This document shows, piece after piece, positions 25,226-37,373 of a stretch of 64,000 nucleotides of DNA (the stretch's first letter is position 1; the number at the start of each line of letters is the position of its first letter). This DNA comes from Lunularia cruciata (Eukaryota; Streptophyta; Marchantiopsida; Lunulariales; Lunulariaceae): contig OX419761.1 of the NCBI GenBank assembly GCA_948567375.1, forward strand, positions 250,501 through 314,500, given 5' to 3'. The notes below the pieces were generated by a model. The model saw only the letters and a program-made list of their open reading frames with translations, did no database searches and was not told the origin of the DNA. The translations under genes and the position numbers were made by a program.

Positions 25226-28200
25226 TGTGGTGCCCACATTTTTTGTTTTTTTTCAAAATAAAGAAGAAGAAGAAGTGCATAGAGAAGTCGGATTGCGCTT
25301 GTATGGCCAAAGAAGGCAAAGAAAAGCATCTTCGGGATGAAACCCAAAGTAAAGTGACTTTGGGTCATAAGGCAAAGTACTCAGAAATGCCCTGTCAGCA
25401 CACAACCCAAAGTAAGGAGTCTTCGTATCGGAGGGAGCTCAACCCAAGGCAAAGATAGTCTAACAACCTTTTGTCGGGGCAAGAAATTCAAGAAGGGACC
25501 GTTCAAAAACCGGCGGCCCATACGCGCAGAAGTTGATTGACAGTGATAGGTGCATGCAGGAGGTGTGATTTCTTGGTAGAAACTCAAAGTGAAGAAAGAT
25601 GAAGAAAGCGCAACTCTATAAAAATCGAACTTGCAATAACAAAATGTTGAGTAATTTTCCTTTGCCGTTGAGAAGTTGTCTTGAAGGTGATTGTGGGAAG
25701 GGAAATAGAGTTGGAAATGCATTAGTGTGTACGGGAGAAGTCGCAAGAGTGAAATTGAGAGATAGTGAGAAAATAGGAGAGATGGGAGGAGGAAAGAAGA
25801 ACTCTGAATTTGCAGTGAGAAATCATGGGATTTGGAGGTTAGATGTGATTGCTAGGATGGAAGTCTTGAGCCGACTTTGGATCACTTTTGTGGCGTGGAA
25901 CTGGAACGTGAGTTTTCTAGGTTTCATGACAAAAATCATTGAGAGTAAGTGTCTCGATGGACCCGAGGAAGAAGGGAAGAGAGGAAATCCGGCTTGTTGG
26001 ACAGAGTCGGATTGGAGACTAGTACTCGAGAAGGAAGTAGGCTCGGAGCAGAGGGCCACCTTCTTGGGGAAGGGAGAGATAGCACAAGAAACTCAAGAGG
26101 TGAGAGATGCATTCTCGTCAAAGCAAACAAAGAATGGGTACAAAGTCAAGAGTTACAAGGACCCTGTCAAGAGAGGAATTGTGAGTGCTCTGATGGCAAT
26201 CTTGAAGCCGGAGAGAACAATGTATGTGATGAAACACCAAGCGGTGTTCTTTCACAAGTTATTTGCAGGAGAACCGATCAATTGAGCGAGGTGTTTCCAT
26301 GGGAGAACGCAACAAATGGTGTGGAATTTGTGGGATAAATCGCCTCCACACTACATTGTGCCATTTGCAACGCATTTCTACCTCGGGTTGAATTTGCTGA
26401 ACTTGGCAGAGCGAACTCGGATGGTGTTGCATTTCCATCCTTATTTGAGAAAGGAGGTCAATGTAGAGGAGCAGCAGTACATTTTGCAAATCAGAAGCAC
26501 CGATGAGTACTACAAGAAGACATGGAAGAATGTGGAGATCAAAGTGAGTACTCCGAACTCGAAGAAGAGAAGTCGGCAGGGTGAAGCCAAAGACACAAAG
26601 AAACCTCGGAAGAGCAAGAGAGGAAACCCAAGGCGAGGTATGGTAGTGATCAAGTCGGAAGACGAAGACTCGGAAGGTGATGCCGAGCTCAAGACCGAAG
26701 ACTCGGAACCCGAGCTAACGCTACATAGTGGAGATACAAGGAGCGATAGCGATGAAGGAGGAGAAATGACATTAGCGCCGGCTGCAGAAGAAGAAGAAGA
26801 AGAAGTGCAGGTAGAGATCGAGGCCGAGGACAACACGCAGTTCGAAGACGAAGTAACCGAGCCCAAAGAAAAGAAGATCATAGTTCAGAGAAGAGTCCGC
26901 TCGAGACATAAGGCAAAGTATGATGCAGGTCCGAGTACGGTGAAGGAAGAAGCACATGAAAGCTTGGGAAGCGAGGCGTCCATTCCGATACAAAGACTGC
27001 AGAGAAGAAGGCGAGTATTGGATGAACAAGAAGTACAAAGGGAAGTGGCCGTGCAAGAAGAAGTAACCCCGAGCGATGGAGTCGAATACCTGCGGGAGGT
27101 GGTATGCCCTCTGTTGGTGAAGCTGGAGTACAAGAAGGAGATGCATTCAACTTGTCCAGAGGTAAAGACTGTATTGCAGGTGTTGTCTAGATTAGAAGAA
27201 GAGAACTCGGAGTTGAAGAAGAGTATAACCTGAGGTGAGGAGGAAAGGGAAGTACTGCGAGCGGAGGTAGTAGTGAGAAGTCAAGTAATTGAAGACCTGA
27301 AGAGAGAAGTGAATTATCGAGAGGATCTTGTGAAGAATAGTGACATAGCAAGGGAGAGACAAGTAGCTGAGTACGAGATCTTGAAGCAGCAGTTTGCTAA
27401 TTCAAGAGTAGAGGTTATCCATGCTATGGCAAGAGTAGCAGCGAAGGATCAAGAGCTCAATAGGGTGATGGAGAGTGTCGAGGAGAAGAAGCAACTCTGG
27501 CAACGAGAGTTGGCAGCACGGTATAGGGAAGAAGAGAGATTACGAGAGTTACTTTGTAATCAAGAAGAGAGAGTTGTACAGAAGGAGAAGGAGAAGGAGA
27601 CGGTGAAAGCTAAGTTCAAAGCAAAATTGGCAATGTACAAGGAGGACTGGCTTGCAGATCAAGAACGAGAGCGGAAGATGAGATTGGAGCCTTTGAAGGA
27701 GATAGTCCTCCAGATGAATGCAATGTTGAGTACAAAGGCCAACATTTGGATTGAAGAGACGAGGCTGTACAAGTTGAAGTTGTTGGTGTAGGAGACAAGG
27801 CAAAGGACACGGATTTGAATGCCTTGTTAATTAGTCTCAGAACTTGTGTAGACAGGAAGATCTTAGAGGTAGAAGACAACATTTCGATTAGATTAGACTT
27901 AGTGAAAATAGAGATAGAAAAACTTCAGAAAGATGTTAGAGCAAAACCTGAAGTAGATAACACAGGAGTGCAGATGTCTTCGGAGTTAGAGATGGAGACA
28001 TTTGAGAAGATTGGGTCAAGAGATGAAGAGTTAGATAGATCACCCACTAGTGCAATTTCAGATCAGGAAAGAGAATTGCTGGATCTGGTAGAAGAAGTAG
28101 AAGATATGAAACCTGAGGATAGAGTAGTAGGAAGTAAAATTACTTCGGGTTTGGGTTTGAAAGCCGAGGATGAAGTAGACATCAGATCGGATTAGTAATA

Positions 28201-28988
28201 GTTTTGAGATTTGAAGAGGCAGATATGAAGAGGTGCATTGTCATTTTGGATCTGTAGGTTAGAAGAGTTGTTGTAGAACAGTATAGTTGTTAGAACTGTT
28301 GATTGTTTCACTACTTAAGAGTGACATTCGTAGTATCATGTTGTTCAGTGCTCATTATTCTTGAGAATAGATAAAGTGAAGTGTTGTGAAGCAGTGCTTG
28401 TCGCTTGAGCTTGATTCCGAGTATCAACTTTGCAATTGTGTTTGTGAGTGTTTGGAGAAATTCGAAATGCAAGTCAATGTGCTTATTGGATGTTGGATTC
28501 CGTAGCCTTGATCTTCATTCTGTATGTTTGATCCTTAATGAAGTGCAATCAAAGCAATGCCTTGACAGATCTGAGAGGAATTGTAGTGTTGGTAGTATTC
28601 TGCATTGGTGAGTGCAGTGCGAGGTTGATGTGAAGCAATTTGGATCAAGGAAGTTGTGCCTTCAGTGGAGGGGTGGAACACAATTCTGAGGCAAAGTCGT
28701 TTTGCAGTGAAGTGCCATTTTTGGGAGAGCCTGAATCATCACAATCAAGATTGTTTGGAAAGATTTGATGGAGTTGTGATTATGGAGTGTTAATTTGTGA
28801 CAAGACTGCGAGTCAGTGCTTGTTACTCTCTTCTGGGTGTGGTTTCTACCTGAGGGACTAAAGAAGAACTCAAGAAGAACTGAAATTGTTACTTTGCTTT
28901 GTATTTGGACATTTCTGACTCGTATTTGTGCGGGAACAAACTTTACTTACCCAATTACCGCAAAAGTGATATTTGCCAGGTTGTCACA
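25226..28988 (+). mobile_element. Solo LTR of family A (copy S3), 3763 bp
   Basis: It runs from TGTGGTGCCCACA (25226) to GGTTGTCACA (28988) and is flanked by the exact 5-bp duplication ATGGC (25221-25225 and 28989-28993). It is inserted in the decayed gag-pol region of family C. Its reading frame belongs to the same sublineage as S1 (TDEYYKKT form). No interior sequence of family A is attached. Confidence 0.94.
25644..28195 (+). pseudogene. LTR-borne coiled-coil reading frame in S3 (broken)
   Basis: The start ATG at 25644 lies 30 bases after a TATAAAAA box (25614 onward). The frame is closed by TGA at 26283-26285 (Trp codon in relatives), TGA at 27231-27233 (Arg in relatives) and TAG at 27789-27791 (Gln in relatives). 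A 10-nt deletion near 27800 shifts the last part, 27815-28195, which ends at the natural stop. Compared with S2 it lacks 12 bases in the acidic tract, an in-frame change. Order of parts: globular N-terminal region, acidic tract, basic patch RRVRSRHKAK, coiled coil, acidic tail. Function unknown. Confidence 0.75.
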
Positions 28989-29689
28989 ATGGCCATTGCT
29001 CAGAGGAGATCAAATTTGGTTGTTGAGGCTTCCCCCTCATATGCTGGTGATAGAGATGCGTTGGACTTATGTGCTGAGTAGCACATGTGGATGCATGTGC
29101 AACAATGACTAGGAGTGCAGTATGCGCTCATGAGCCTAGAGGAGCATCAGTGGAGTTGGACCCACAGAGAGGAGAGGTTGGGAGACAAGTCAAACTTCCT
29201 CAGTCTTTCACACTATCTGAGGCATTTCAGACAACATCCATGGCTCCTAGATGTCCCAGTGCAAGTGTGGTAGGTGGTGATGGAGTGCATGATGGACTAC
29301 CTGCTAGTCAGCCAACTACTACTACATAGAGTGAGTCTAGCATGATGTTGGGGCGGCTCAACTGATTATGCGGCATCCTTTGTTTTTGACCAGTGACATG
29401 TTTACATTGGGAGTTGATCTAGCCCCAATGTTCCGGTTGACTACCACGTTGTGTGGGAGTAAGGATGATGCGGTTCCTACTACTAGAGTAGAGGTGGTTG
29501 CTAGTGGAGCTGACTTGGTTGAGGAGCATAAGATCTATTCAGCGACTAATGGTTTATGGCAGGCAGCAACGGCTAGACTAGAGGAGTTGCTAACTAGACC
29601 AGCCTTTGAGAGAGCACGGTTCACACCTGGTGTTGTCCTATTGGATAAGTAGAGGGGGATTTTCCGTTTGGTGGGACCTTTAGGGAAGG

Positions 29690-31565
29690 TCTATACACCA
29701 CAGAGAGTCTTGTTAGACTCTGGTGTGCAACCCCTTATATTGGAGAAGGCTGTAGTTGTTGGTCCGAGAGAGATGAGACTGCTAGGCGAGTCTCTCTACA
29801 TCATGTAACACACTTGGCCTATCGGTATCCGGAGTTATTACCAAAGTCAGCAGTCAGAGGTAACCAAAAGGCTCTACCAGTAGACATTTCCTTATTGGGA
29901 GCACATGATCTAGAGAGACATGGGCCTATTCACTTGGTGATTTCTGGATGGCCATGTTAGGGACATACATGTGCTGGTAGAGGTTTGAGTCTTCAAGATC
30001 CTTGTTTTGGTGTGTTTTGGGAGATGTTACAGATACTACAATATCTCCAAGTTCATCAGTCTGTTTCTCCAACTTACCTTTTGGAGAACATTCCTTTGAT
30101 GGGTGATTCTTGCACCAGAGTGGTGGCAAGTACACATCCGGTCCATTCTTGGATAGGACCTATTGTATTGTTAGATGCAGCCAGAGTGGGATCATGGGCT
30201 CATTGTCTTCATCTTTGGTGGACAAACCTCTTGCTCAGAGAGGTTCTACAGTGTGCTTATGATGGGATTTAGCGACTTGACCACATCCTTGTTGATGATA
30301 TCTTGGATGTTGGGCGTTAGTCGCAAACAGTGGTAGTGGCTGATAGGTCACCTATGGCAGTTGTGAACCTAACTGGACAACCTAGAGCCTCATTTCCCAC
30401 ACTCATGAGTTTCCTAGGCTCTCATGCTTTTTGAGAGGGAGGACTTGGACTTGTTTGGGACTCACAGTTATAGCAATTGGTGGATCCCAAAGCTGATAAG
30501 AGAGAGCGAGCAATGGGTATTCTCACCGGTATTACCGCTATTCCGATAGTGTCAGAGGCATCCATGCATTGGGTGTTAGGTCAGGCTATGGACCTGAATT
30601 GTTTGACCTAGATTGTGAGCCTTGGCTTGGCAGAGCAGCATAGGATGCGCTTGATAGGCATCACTACTTGGACACCTTGTGAGCCCTGTGCCTATCGAGA
30701 CAATTCAGGCACATGTTGGGGACAATGGACTGAGTGGGCATGGTATTCTTGGGACACAACCAGTAGCTACTAGGGGGAGTGGTCTACTTGGAGTCCATCC
30801 AGGTAAGCATAGGCTACTTGGATAACACCCTTGGTCCACTTGGGATGCAGCTAGAGGACATGTGGAGCTGGCAGCTAGAGTGGAGGGAGTTTCACATAGA
30901 GGTTGGGAGCATGACATTATTGCTCCCAAGAGCCCAATGTACCTGCCAGTCAGTATGTCTTCCACTCTTACTATAGTTACATAGGATACTTGGGAGCCAG
31001 ATCTTGGACCCAAGCTTACTAAAGAGGAAAGACGGAGGGTTTGGAGGTTGTTGAGGAGCCACACAAGTTGTTTTGCCTTCAGTATGAAGGATTTGGGTGC
31101 TCTGAAGGGACCTGGTATACGGATTGAGTTGATTAGCAATACTCCAATTTTCCAATGTCCTTATTGATATAGTGAGATGGAGAGGACATTGATTCAGAGC
31201 CGGAGTAGTGACCTTTTTGAGGCTGCTTTGGTGGAGATTTCACATAGAAAGTATGCATTAGTGATAGTGATGCCAACCAGAAAGGATATGCATGGCAACT
31301 GCACAGATAGGGGGATGTGTGGAGATTACCATCTTATCAACCGATAGACCAAGGCTGATTGGTATGCCATGCTTACAGCGGAGGAGATTTTTGATGCAAT
31401 TGGACATGCAAAGGTCTTTAGTACTTTGGATCTTTGAGCGGGATATCATCAATTGCCAATCAAGGAGGAAGATAAGTCCAAGACAACATTTTGGGCTATT
31501 GATCCTCATGGTGTTGTCGGGAAAATAATCTACACATAGTATTGGTGCCATTTGGTATGAGTTCT
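29690..31565 (+). pseudogene. Family C protease and reverse transcriptase remnants
   Basis: Near 29710-29740 the sequence reads VLLDSGVQPLIL, matching the Asp-Ser-Gly active site of a retroviral-type aspartic protease. From about 31080 the RT begins (GIRIELISNTPIF, then MCGDYHLINR near 31315, EEIFDAIGHAKVFSTLDL near 31380-31436, GYHQLPIKEEDKSKT near 31441-31485). Stops interrupt it at places where relatives have Arg or Gln. Similarity stops about 31560, after a PFG-like triplet, so the catalytic Asp pair, RNase H and integrase are absent. The layout matches the RT piece at 56.7 kb, which starts where this one ends. Confidence 0.65.
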
Positions 31566-32070
31566 CATGTTATTGAACTCAAGGGTTTATGTTATGGTGA
31601 AACTTGTAGTTGTTTTGTGTCCTTGTAAGCTCAAGGATTTTCTCTTGTATTGAGGGAGTGAAGGATGAGAGGAAAGGAGAAAGGAAGAACGTGGAAAGGA
31701 TCAAGAGGAGTGATGTGAATAATCAATTGAGGTTGCTGATTAATGTGGGAGCAGAATGGAGATTTGGAGGAGAAACCTAAGGGCAGTGGTAGAAGCTGGA
31801 GACTATGGCAGATGTAAACAGGTGAGAGAGAAGTATCGAGGGCTTTGGGAGTGATGGAAGAATATCAAAGGATAGTAGTGACATAGAAGAATCAAAGGGA
31901 TTTGGAGAAAAGAATTGAAGGGTTCAGGAGAAGAAGGTAGAGATTCAGCCTGGTAGAAAGAGAGAGGGTTTAGCCAGGATCAAAAGCAGAAACCAGGAGA
32001 AGGATCTTCTGAGAGGACAAGTAGTATTGAAAGGAGAAGAAGAGAAGAAATTGTAGGGGGAAAATGAGAA
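31566..32070. other. Purine-rich DNA without recognised gene
   Basis: The plus strand becomes rich in GGA/GAA triplets from about 31650 onward, leading into the minisatellite. No frame or element end is recognisable. It may belong to an unrecognised host sequence or to a retroelement whose interior holds the repeats. Confidence 0.4.
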
Positions 32071-33240
32071 AGAGATTCGGGAGAAAAAGAGGGCTGACAG
32101 TGGGGTTTTGGGAAGTGACAAAGAGTTTTCGAGGAGCAATGTTTTCCAAGAGTTGAAGGGTGGACAGAAGGAGTTTTGAGAGAAACAAAGGGCTGATAGT
32201 GGGGTTTTGGGAAGTGACAAAGAGTTTTTGAGGGCAATGTTTTCCAAGAGTTGATGGGTGGACAGAAGGAGTTTCAGGAGAAACAAAGGCTGATAGTAGG
32301 GTTTTTTGGGAAGTGACAATGGGCTTTGGAAGGAGCAATGTTGCCAGGAGTTGAAGGGTGGACAGAAGGAGTTTTGGGAGAAATAGAGGGCTAACAGTAA
32401 GGTTTTGGGAAGTGACAAAGAATTTTTGAGGGCAATGTTTTCCAGGAGTTGATGGGTGGACAGAGGGAGTTTCGGGAGAAACAGAGGTTGACAGTAGGGT
32501 TTTTTAGGAAGTGACAATGGGCTTTGGAAGGAGCAATGTTGGTAGGAATTAAAGGATGGACAGAAGGAGTTTTGGAAGAAACAGAGGGCTGACAGTGGGG
32601 TTTCGGGAAGTGACAAAGAGTTTTTGAGGGCAATGTTTTCCAGGAATTGATGGGTGGACAGAAGGAGTTTTGGGAGAAACAAAGGCTTACAGTAGGGTTT
32701 TTGAGGAAGTGACAATGGGCTTTGGAAGGAGCAATGTTGCCAAGAGTTGAAGGGTGGACAGAAGGAGTTTTGGGAGAAATAGAGGGCTGACAGTGGGGTT
32801 TTAGGAAGTGACAAAGAGTTTTTGAGGGCAATGTTTTCCAGGAGTTGATGAGTAGACAAAAGGAGTTTCGGGAGAAACAGAGGGCTGATAGTGGGGTTTC
32901 AGGAAGTGACAAAGAGTTTTCGAGGGCAATGTTTGCTAGGAGTTGAAGGGTGGACAGAAAGAGTTTCGGGAGAAACAGAGGGCTGATAGTGAGGTTTCGG
33001 GAAGTGACAAAGAGTTTTCGAGGGCAATGTTTTCCAGGAGTTGATGGGTGGACAGAAGGAGTTTTGGTAGAAACAGAGGGCTGACAGTGGAGTTTCAGGA
33101 AGTGACAAAGAGTTTTCAAGGGCAATGTTTTCCAGGAGTTGATGGGTGGACAGAAGGAGTTTTGGGAGAAACAAAAGGCTGACAGTGGGGTTTTGGGAAG
33201 TGACAAAGAGTTTTTGAGAGCAATGTTTTCCAAGAGTTGA
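32070..33240. repeat. Minisatellite of about 12 units, ~99-bp period
   Basis: The landmark GAAGTGACAA recurs about 12 times between 32110 and 33197 at spacings of 97-102, mean near 99. Each unit carries GGGCTGACAGT, GCAATGTTTTCCA, AGTTGA(A/T)GGGTGGACAGAAGG and GGGAGAAACA blocks. The strand bias is strong (G and A on plus). All three minus-strand frames stay open over long stretches, which follows from the composition and a period near 33 codons, so coding is not implied. No target duplication or end structure was found. Confidence 0.88.
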
Positions 33241-33960
33241 TTTGACAGTGAGAAGTTTTGGGAGTTGAGAAAAATGTCTTCCAACCGTTCACAATGAGAA
33301 GTTTTGGGAATTAAGTAGGGCTGGCATGAAGCTCTTTTAGGAATTGACATGGGGTTTCGAGAATGAGGAATGCCTCTTCCAGGAGTTGATTTGACAGTGA
33401 GAAGTTTCAAGAGTTGAGAGTGTTGACAGTGAGAAGTTTTTGGGAGTTGAGAAAAATGTCTTCCTGGAGTTCACAGTGAGAAGGTTTTGGGAATTCAGTA
33501 GGGCTGGTAGGAAGCTCTTTTAGGAATTGACATGGGGTTTTGAGAATGAGGAATGTCTCTTCCAAGAGTTGATTTGACAGCAAGAAGTTTCAGGAGTTGA
33601 GAGAAATGTCTTCCAAGAGTTGACAGTGAGAAGTTTTTGGGAGTTGAGAAAAATGTCTTCGAGGAGTTCACAGTGAGAAGGTTTCGGGAATTCAGTAGGG
33701 CTAGCAAGAAGCTCTTCAGGAATTGACATGGGTTTCAAGAATGAGGAATGTCTCTTCCAGGAGTTGATTTGACAGTGAGAAGTTTTTGGGAGTTGAGAAA
33801 AATGTCTTCCAGGAGTTCATAGTGAGAAGTTTTGGGAATTCAGTAGGGCTGGCAGGAAGTTCTTCAGGAATTGACATGGAGTTTTGAGAAGGAGAGATGC
33901 CTCTTCCAGGAGTTGAGTTTACAGTGAGTGTTTCAGGAGAATGACATAACAAATAGTTTT
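33234..33960. repeat. Second, higher-order repeat block (149-195 bp spacing)
   Basis: The motif GAGTTGA followed by TTGACAGTGAG-like sequence begins at 33234, 33383, 33566, 33761 and 33910, giving spacings of 149, 183, 195 and 149. Within these, a ~46-bp subunit (TGACAGTGAGAAGTTTT...AATGTCTTCC) is present once or twice, which explains the two spacing classes. It is related in composition to the 99-bp array and directly adjoins it. Confidence 0.8.
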
Positions 33961-34928
33961 GGGGAATGCCAAAGAAGGGAGTGAAAGAGAAAGAAGTGGC
34001 TTGTTTCAAGAAAGGTGTGAGCAATGTTTCAGGAGAATGACATAAAAAGATTCTGGGTGAATGATAGAGAAGGAAGTGATTAGTTCAGGACAAGAATAAA
34101 GAAGAAGTAGAACAAGAACCTGTCAACCAAAGATGTGACAACCTGGCAAATATCACTTTTGCGGTAATCGGGTAAGTAAAGTTTGTTCCTGCAGAGATAC
34201 GAGTCAGAATTGGTCAAATACAAAGCAAAGTAACAATTTAGTTCTTCTTGAGTTCTTCTTTAGTCTCTTAGGTAGAAACCACACCCAGAAGAGAGTAACA
34301 AGCACTGACTCGCAGTCTTGTCACAGATTCACACTCCTTAATCACAAATCCTTCAATTCTTTCCAAACAATCTTGGTTGTGATGATTCAGGCTCTCCCAA
34401 AAATGACACTTCACTGCAAAATGACTTCGCCTCAGAATTGTGTTCTACCCCTCCACTAAAGGCACAACTTCCTCAATCAAAATTGCTTCACATCAACTTT
34501 GCACTGCACTCACAAATGCAGAATACTACCAACACTACAATTCCTCTTAGATCTGTCAAGGCATTGCTTCGATGGCACTTCACTCAGGATCAAACACAAA
34601 GAATGAAGATCAATGCTGTGGAATCCAACATCCAACAAACACTCTGACTTGCACTTTGAATTTCTCCAAACACTCACAAATACAATTCCAAAGTTGATAC
34701 TCGGAATCAAGCTCAAGCGACAAGCACTGCTTCATAGCACTTTGCTTTATCTATTCTTAGAAATAATGAGCACTGAACAACATCTGATTGCGAATGCCAC
34801 TCTTAAATAGTGAAGCAATCGACAGTTCTAACAACTATATCGTTCTACAACAACTCTTCTAACTTGTAGATCCGAAATGACAATGCACCTCTTCATATCC
34901 GCCCCTTCAAATCTCAAATCTGTTACCA

Positions 34929-36674
34929 CTACAATCCGATGTCTACATTGTCATCGGCTTTCAAACCCAAACCCGAAGTAATCTTACTTCCTACTATCTT
35001 TTCCTCGGGTTTCAAATCTTCTACTTCTTCTACCAGATCCAGCAATTCTCTTTCTTGATCTGAAATTTCACTAGTGGGTAATCTATATAACTCCTTATCT
35101 CCTGACCCACTCTTCTCTAATGTCTCTGATGGCAACTCCAAAGACATTTGGACTCCTATGTTATCTACTTCGGGTTTTGCTTTAACATCTTTCCGAAGTT
35201 TTTCTAGCTCTACTTTCACTAAGTCTAATCTAATGGAAATATTATCCTCTACTTCCAAAACCTTCCTATCTACACAAGTTCTTAATTTTATTAACAAGGC
35301 ATTCATCTCCGTGTCCTTTGCTTGTCTTCGCCTCGTCTCCTGCACCAACAACTTCAACTCGTGCAGACGCGCTTCTTCAATTCAAACGCTGGCTTTTGTA
35401 CTTAACATTGCATTCACCCTGAGGACTATCTCCTTCAATGGCTCCAATCTTGTCTTCCTTTCTCGTTCCCGATCCACAAGCCATTCCTCTCTATACATTG
35501 CCAACTCTTCCTCGAACTCGGCTTTCACCACTTCCTTCTCTTTCTCCTTCTGTTCAACCTTCTCTTCCTGATTACAAAGTAACTCTTGTAATCTCTCTTC
35601 TTCTCTATATCTCGCAACCAACTCTTGTTGCCAAAGTTGCTTCTTCTCCTCCATACTCTCCATCACTCTATCAAGCTCTTGATCCTTTGATGCTATCCAC
35701 GCCATAGCATGGATAAGCTCTACTCTTGAATCAGCAAACTGCTGCTTCAAGATTTTGCATTCAGCTACCTGCCTTTCTCTTGCGATATCACCCTTCCTCG
35801 CAAGATCCTCTCGATAGATCACTTCTCTCTTCAGGTCTTCAATTACTTGACTTCTCTCTTCTATCTCCGCTTGGAGTACTTCTCTCTCCTCCTCACCTCG
35901 GGTTACACTCCTCTTCAACTTCGAGTTCTCTTCTTCTAATCTTGCTACCACCTGCAATACAGTCTTTACCTCTGGACAAATGGACTGCATCTCCTTCTTC
36001 TTCTGCTCCAACTTCACCAACAGCGGGCACACTACCTCTTGCAGGTACTCCACTCCATCACTGGCAACTTCTTCCTCCCGCGGAGTGGTCTCTCTTCTCT
36101 CCTTGTGTTCTCCTAATACTCGCCTTCTTCTCTAGAGTCGTCATATCGGGATTGATGCCTCATTGCCCGAGCTTTCTTCTACCTCTGTCTTCACTCGAGT
36201 TGGTCCCGCCTCACACTTCACCTTACGTTGCAAGCAAACTCCTCGCTGCACTTCAATCTTCTTCTCCTCTGGCATCGGTACTTTGTCTTCCAACGCTGTA
36301 TTGTCTTTGGCTTCTACCTTGGCTTGCACTTCTTCTTTGTATTCTTCAGCCACGGGCACCAAGGTCATCTCTCCACCGTCCTCACTATCACTGCTCGTAT
36401 CTCCGCTTTGCAGTGTCAGCTCAGGTTCCTCCTCATGCTCCAAGTCCTCCGTCTTGAGCTTGGCCTCACCTTCTGAGTCTTCATCTTCTGACTCAATTAC
36501 CACCATTCCTTGCCTCGGGTTACTTCTCTACATCTTCCGAGGTTTCTTGTTTTCTTCGGCTTCTGCTTGCCGAGTCCTCTTCTTTGTCGGGGTACTTACT
36601 ACGACCTCCACGTTTTTCCCTATCTTTGCGTAGTAATCATCCGTGCTCCGGATTTGCAAAATGTATTGCTGCTC
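34929..36674 (-). pseudogene. LTR-borne coiled-coil reading frame, 3' LTR, C-terminal segment
   Basis: Continuation of the frame that starts at 45065, split by the B element between EEQ-type and QYI-type residues at the end of the globular part. It covers the acidic tract (36506 downward), basic patch, coiled coil (36053-35382) and acidic tail (35357-34929). Stops occur at about 36526, 36141 and 35382, each where relatives have Gln or Arg. The frame itself appears unshifted over this segment. The ending differs slightly from other copies, with a stop replacing the last codons. Confidence 0.75.
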
Positions 36675-37351
36675 TGTAACACCCATTTGTGCATGTGTGT
36701 GGTATTGTGATATTTAGCTTGGTATTACAAGTACTTAAGAGATATTATTTATATAGAGATATAGGATGGTTCTATATTAGTCATGGTTAGCTAAAGTTAG
36801 TCATAGGTAAGATAGATGGGACCTTACTTTAGAGGAAGTAGAAAAGATGAGCACCACTATTTTGGATTTTAGTGTGTTGACTTGGTATTATTCCTAGGTG
36901 TTTGGCTTTGGGGAAAGAGTTGAGAACTCTTGGGCCCGCAAGCCTTTTTGTTTTGGATTCTTCTTTAGTCCAAGGATAGCCCATGTGAAGGAATCCTTGC
37001 TTTAGTGGTTGGGTCAAGATAAGGGGAATATGCCCATGTGAATGGATATTCCTTTCTACTTTTTGACTTTACTTGACTTTTAGTCTAGTAACTTGAGTTA
37101 CTACGGTAATTAGTAACTTTGGTACGTAACTATTTCACAAGTATATAAACTAGGGGTGAGGAGGTACTCATCATCCTTTCATTTGTAACTATCTCTCTCT
37201 TTGAGTTCTCTAGTGAGCAATGTCTTGAGTCTTGGAGTGTTAGCCTTGGAGGAGTATGATGGAGTTGGGGTTCCTTGCCTTCTTAGTCCATGGTGCGCTA
37301 CCATAATAGCCATCAGAGGTTCATCTTGAGTGAGAGACAGGCCGGCTCACA
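36675..37351 (+). repeat. 5' LTR of B1
   Basis: It begins TGTAACACCC and ends GGCCGGCTCACA. A TATA box (TATATAAA, 37142-37149) lies about 200 bases before the end, so transcription probably starts near 37175-37180. The 62-codon minus-strand frame inside it recurs in every B LTR but has no other support as a gene. Confidence 0.95.
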
Positions 37352-37355
37352 TTTT

Positions 37356-37373
37356 TGGTTCCGTTGCCGGGAT
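37356..37373 (+). promoter_or_regulatory. Primer binding site of B1 (tRNA-Asp-like)
   Basis: Four bases after the LTR comes TGGTTCCGTTGCCGGGAT, close to the TGGCGCCGTTGCCGGGG complement of the plant tRNA-Asp 3' end, with two changed bases after TGG. It primes minus-strand DNA synthesis. Confidence 0.75.

Larger units (their letters stand above)
23347..31565 (+). mobile_element. Decayed Ty3/gypsy element, family C interior (split by A solo LTR S3)
   Basis: After D LTR copy 2 and a primer-site-like motif come, in order, gag remnants (23768-25115), a protease-like DSG motif near 29716 and a reverse transcriptase start (about 31080-31560). The order gag-protease-RT is that of Ty3/gypsy elements. 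The interior is interrupted by solo LTR S3 (25226-28988). RT similarity ends near 31560, within the segment before the catalytic YIDD motif. The rest of pol and a 3' LTR are missing at this site. Many stops and frame changes show great age. Confidence 0.7.

Noticed and set aside
32070-33240. CRISPR-like regular repeats
   Set aside because: Units are contiguous ~99-bp tandem repeats without unique spacers, in a plant nuclear context.
31945-33410. Long Leu/Ser/Pro-rich minus-strand frames of ~300 and ~340 codons
   Set aside because: They overlap in different frames of a tandem repeat whose composition lacks stop triplets on that strand; no start context, domain or conservation supports a gene.
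35726-36633. Long Ser/Leu-rich frames antisense to the LTR reading frame (also in other A copies)
   Set aside because: Shadows of the Glu/Lys-rich sense frame: GAA/GAG codons read as TTC/CTC, which creates open antisense frames.
36829-37017. 62-codon minus frame repeated in all B LTRs (also 43715, 54723, 57335)
   Set aside because: Its repetition simply follows the LTR copies, and it has no recognisable domain or regulatory context.
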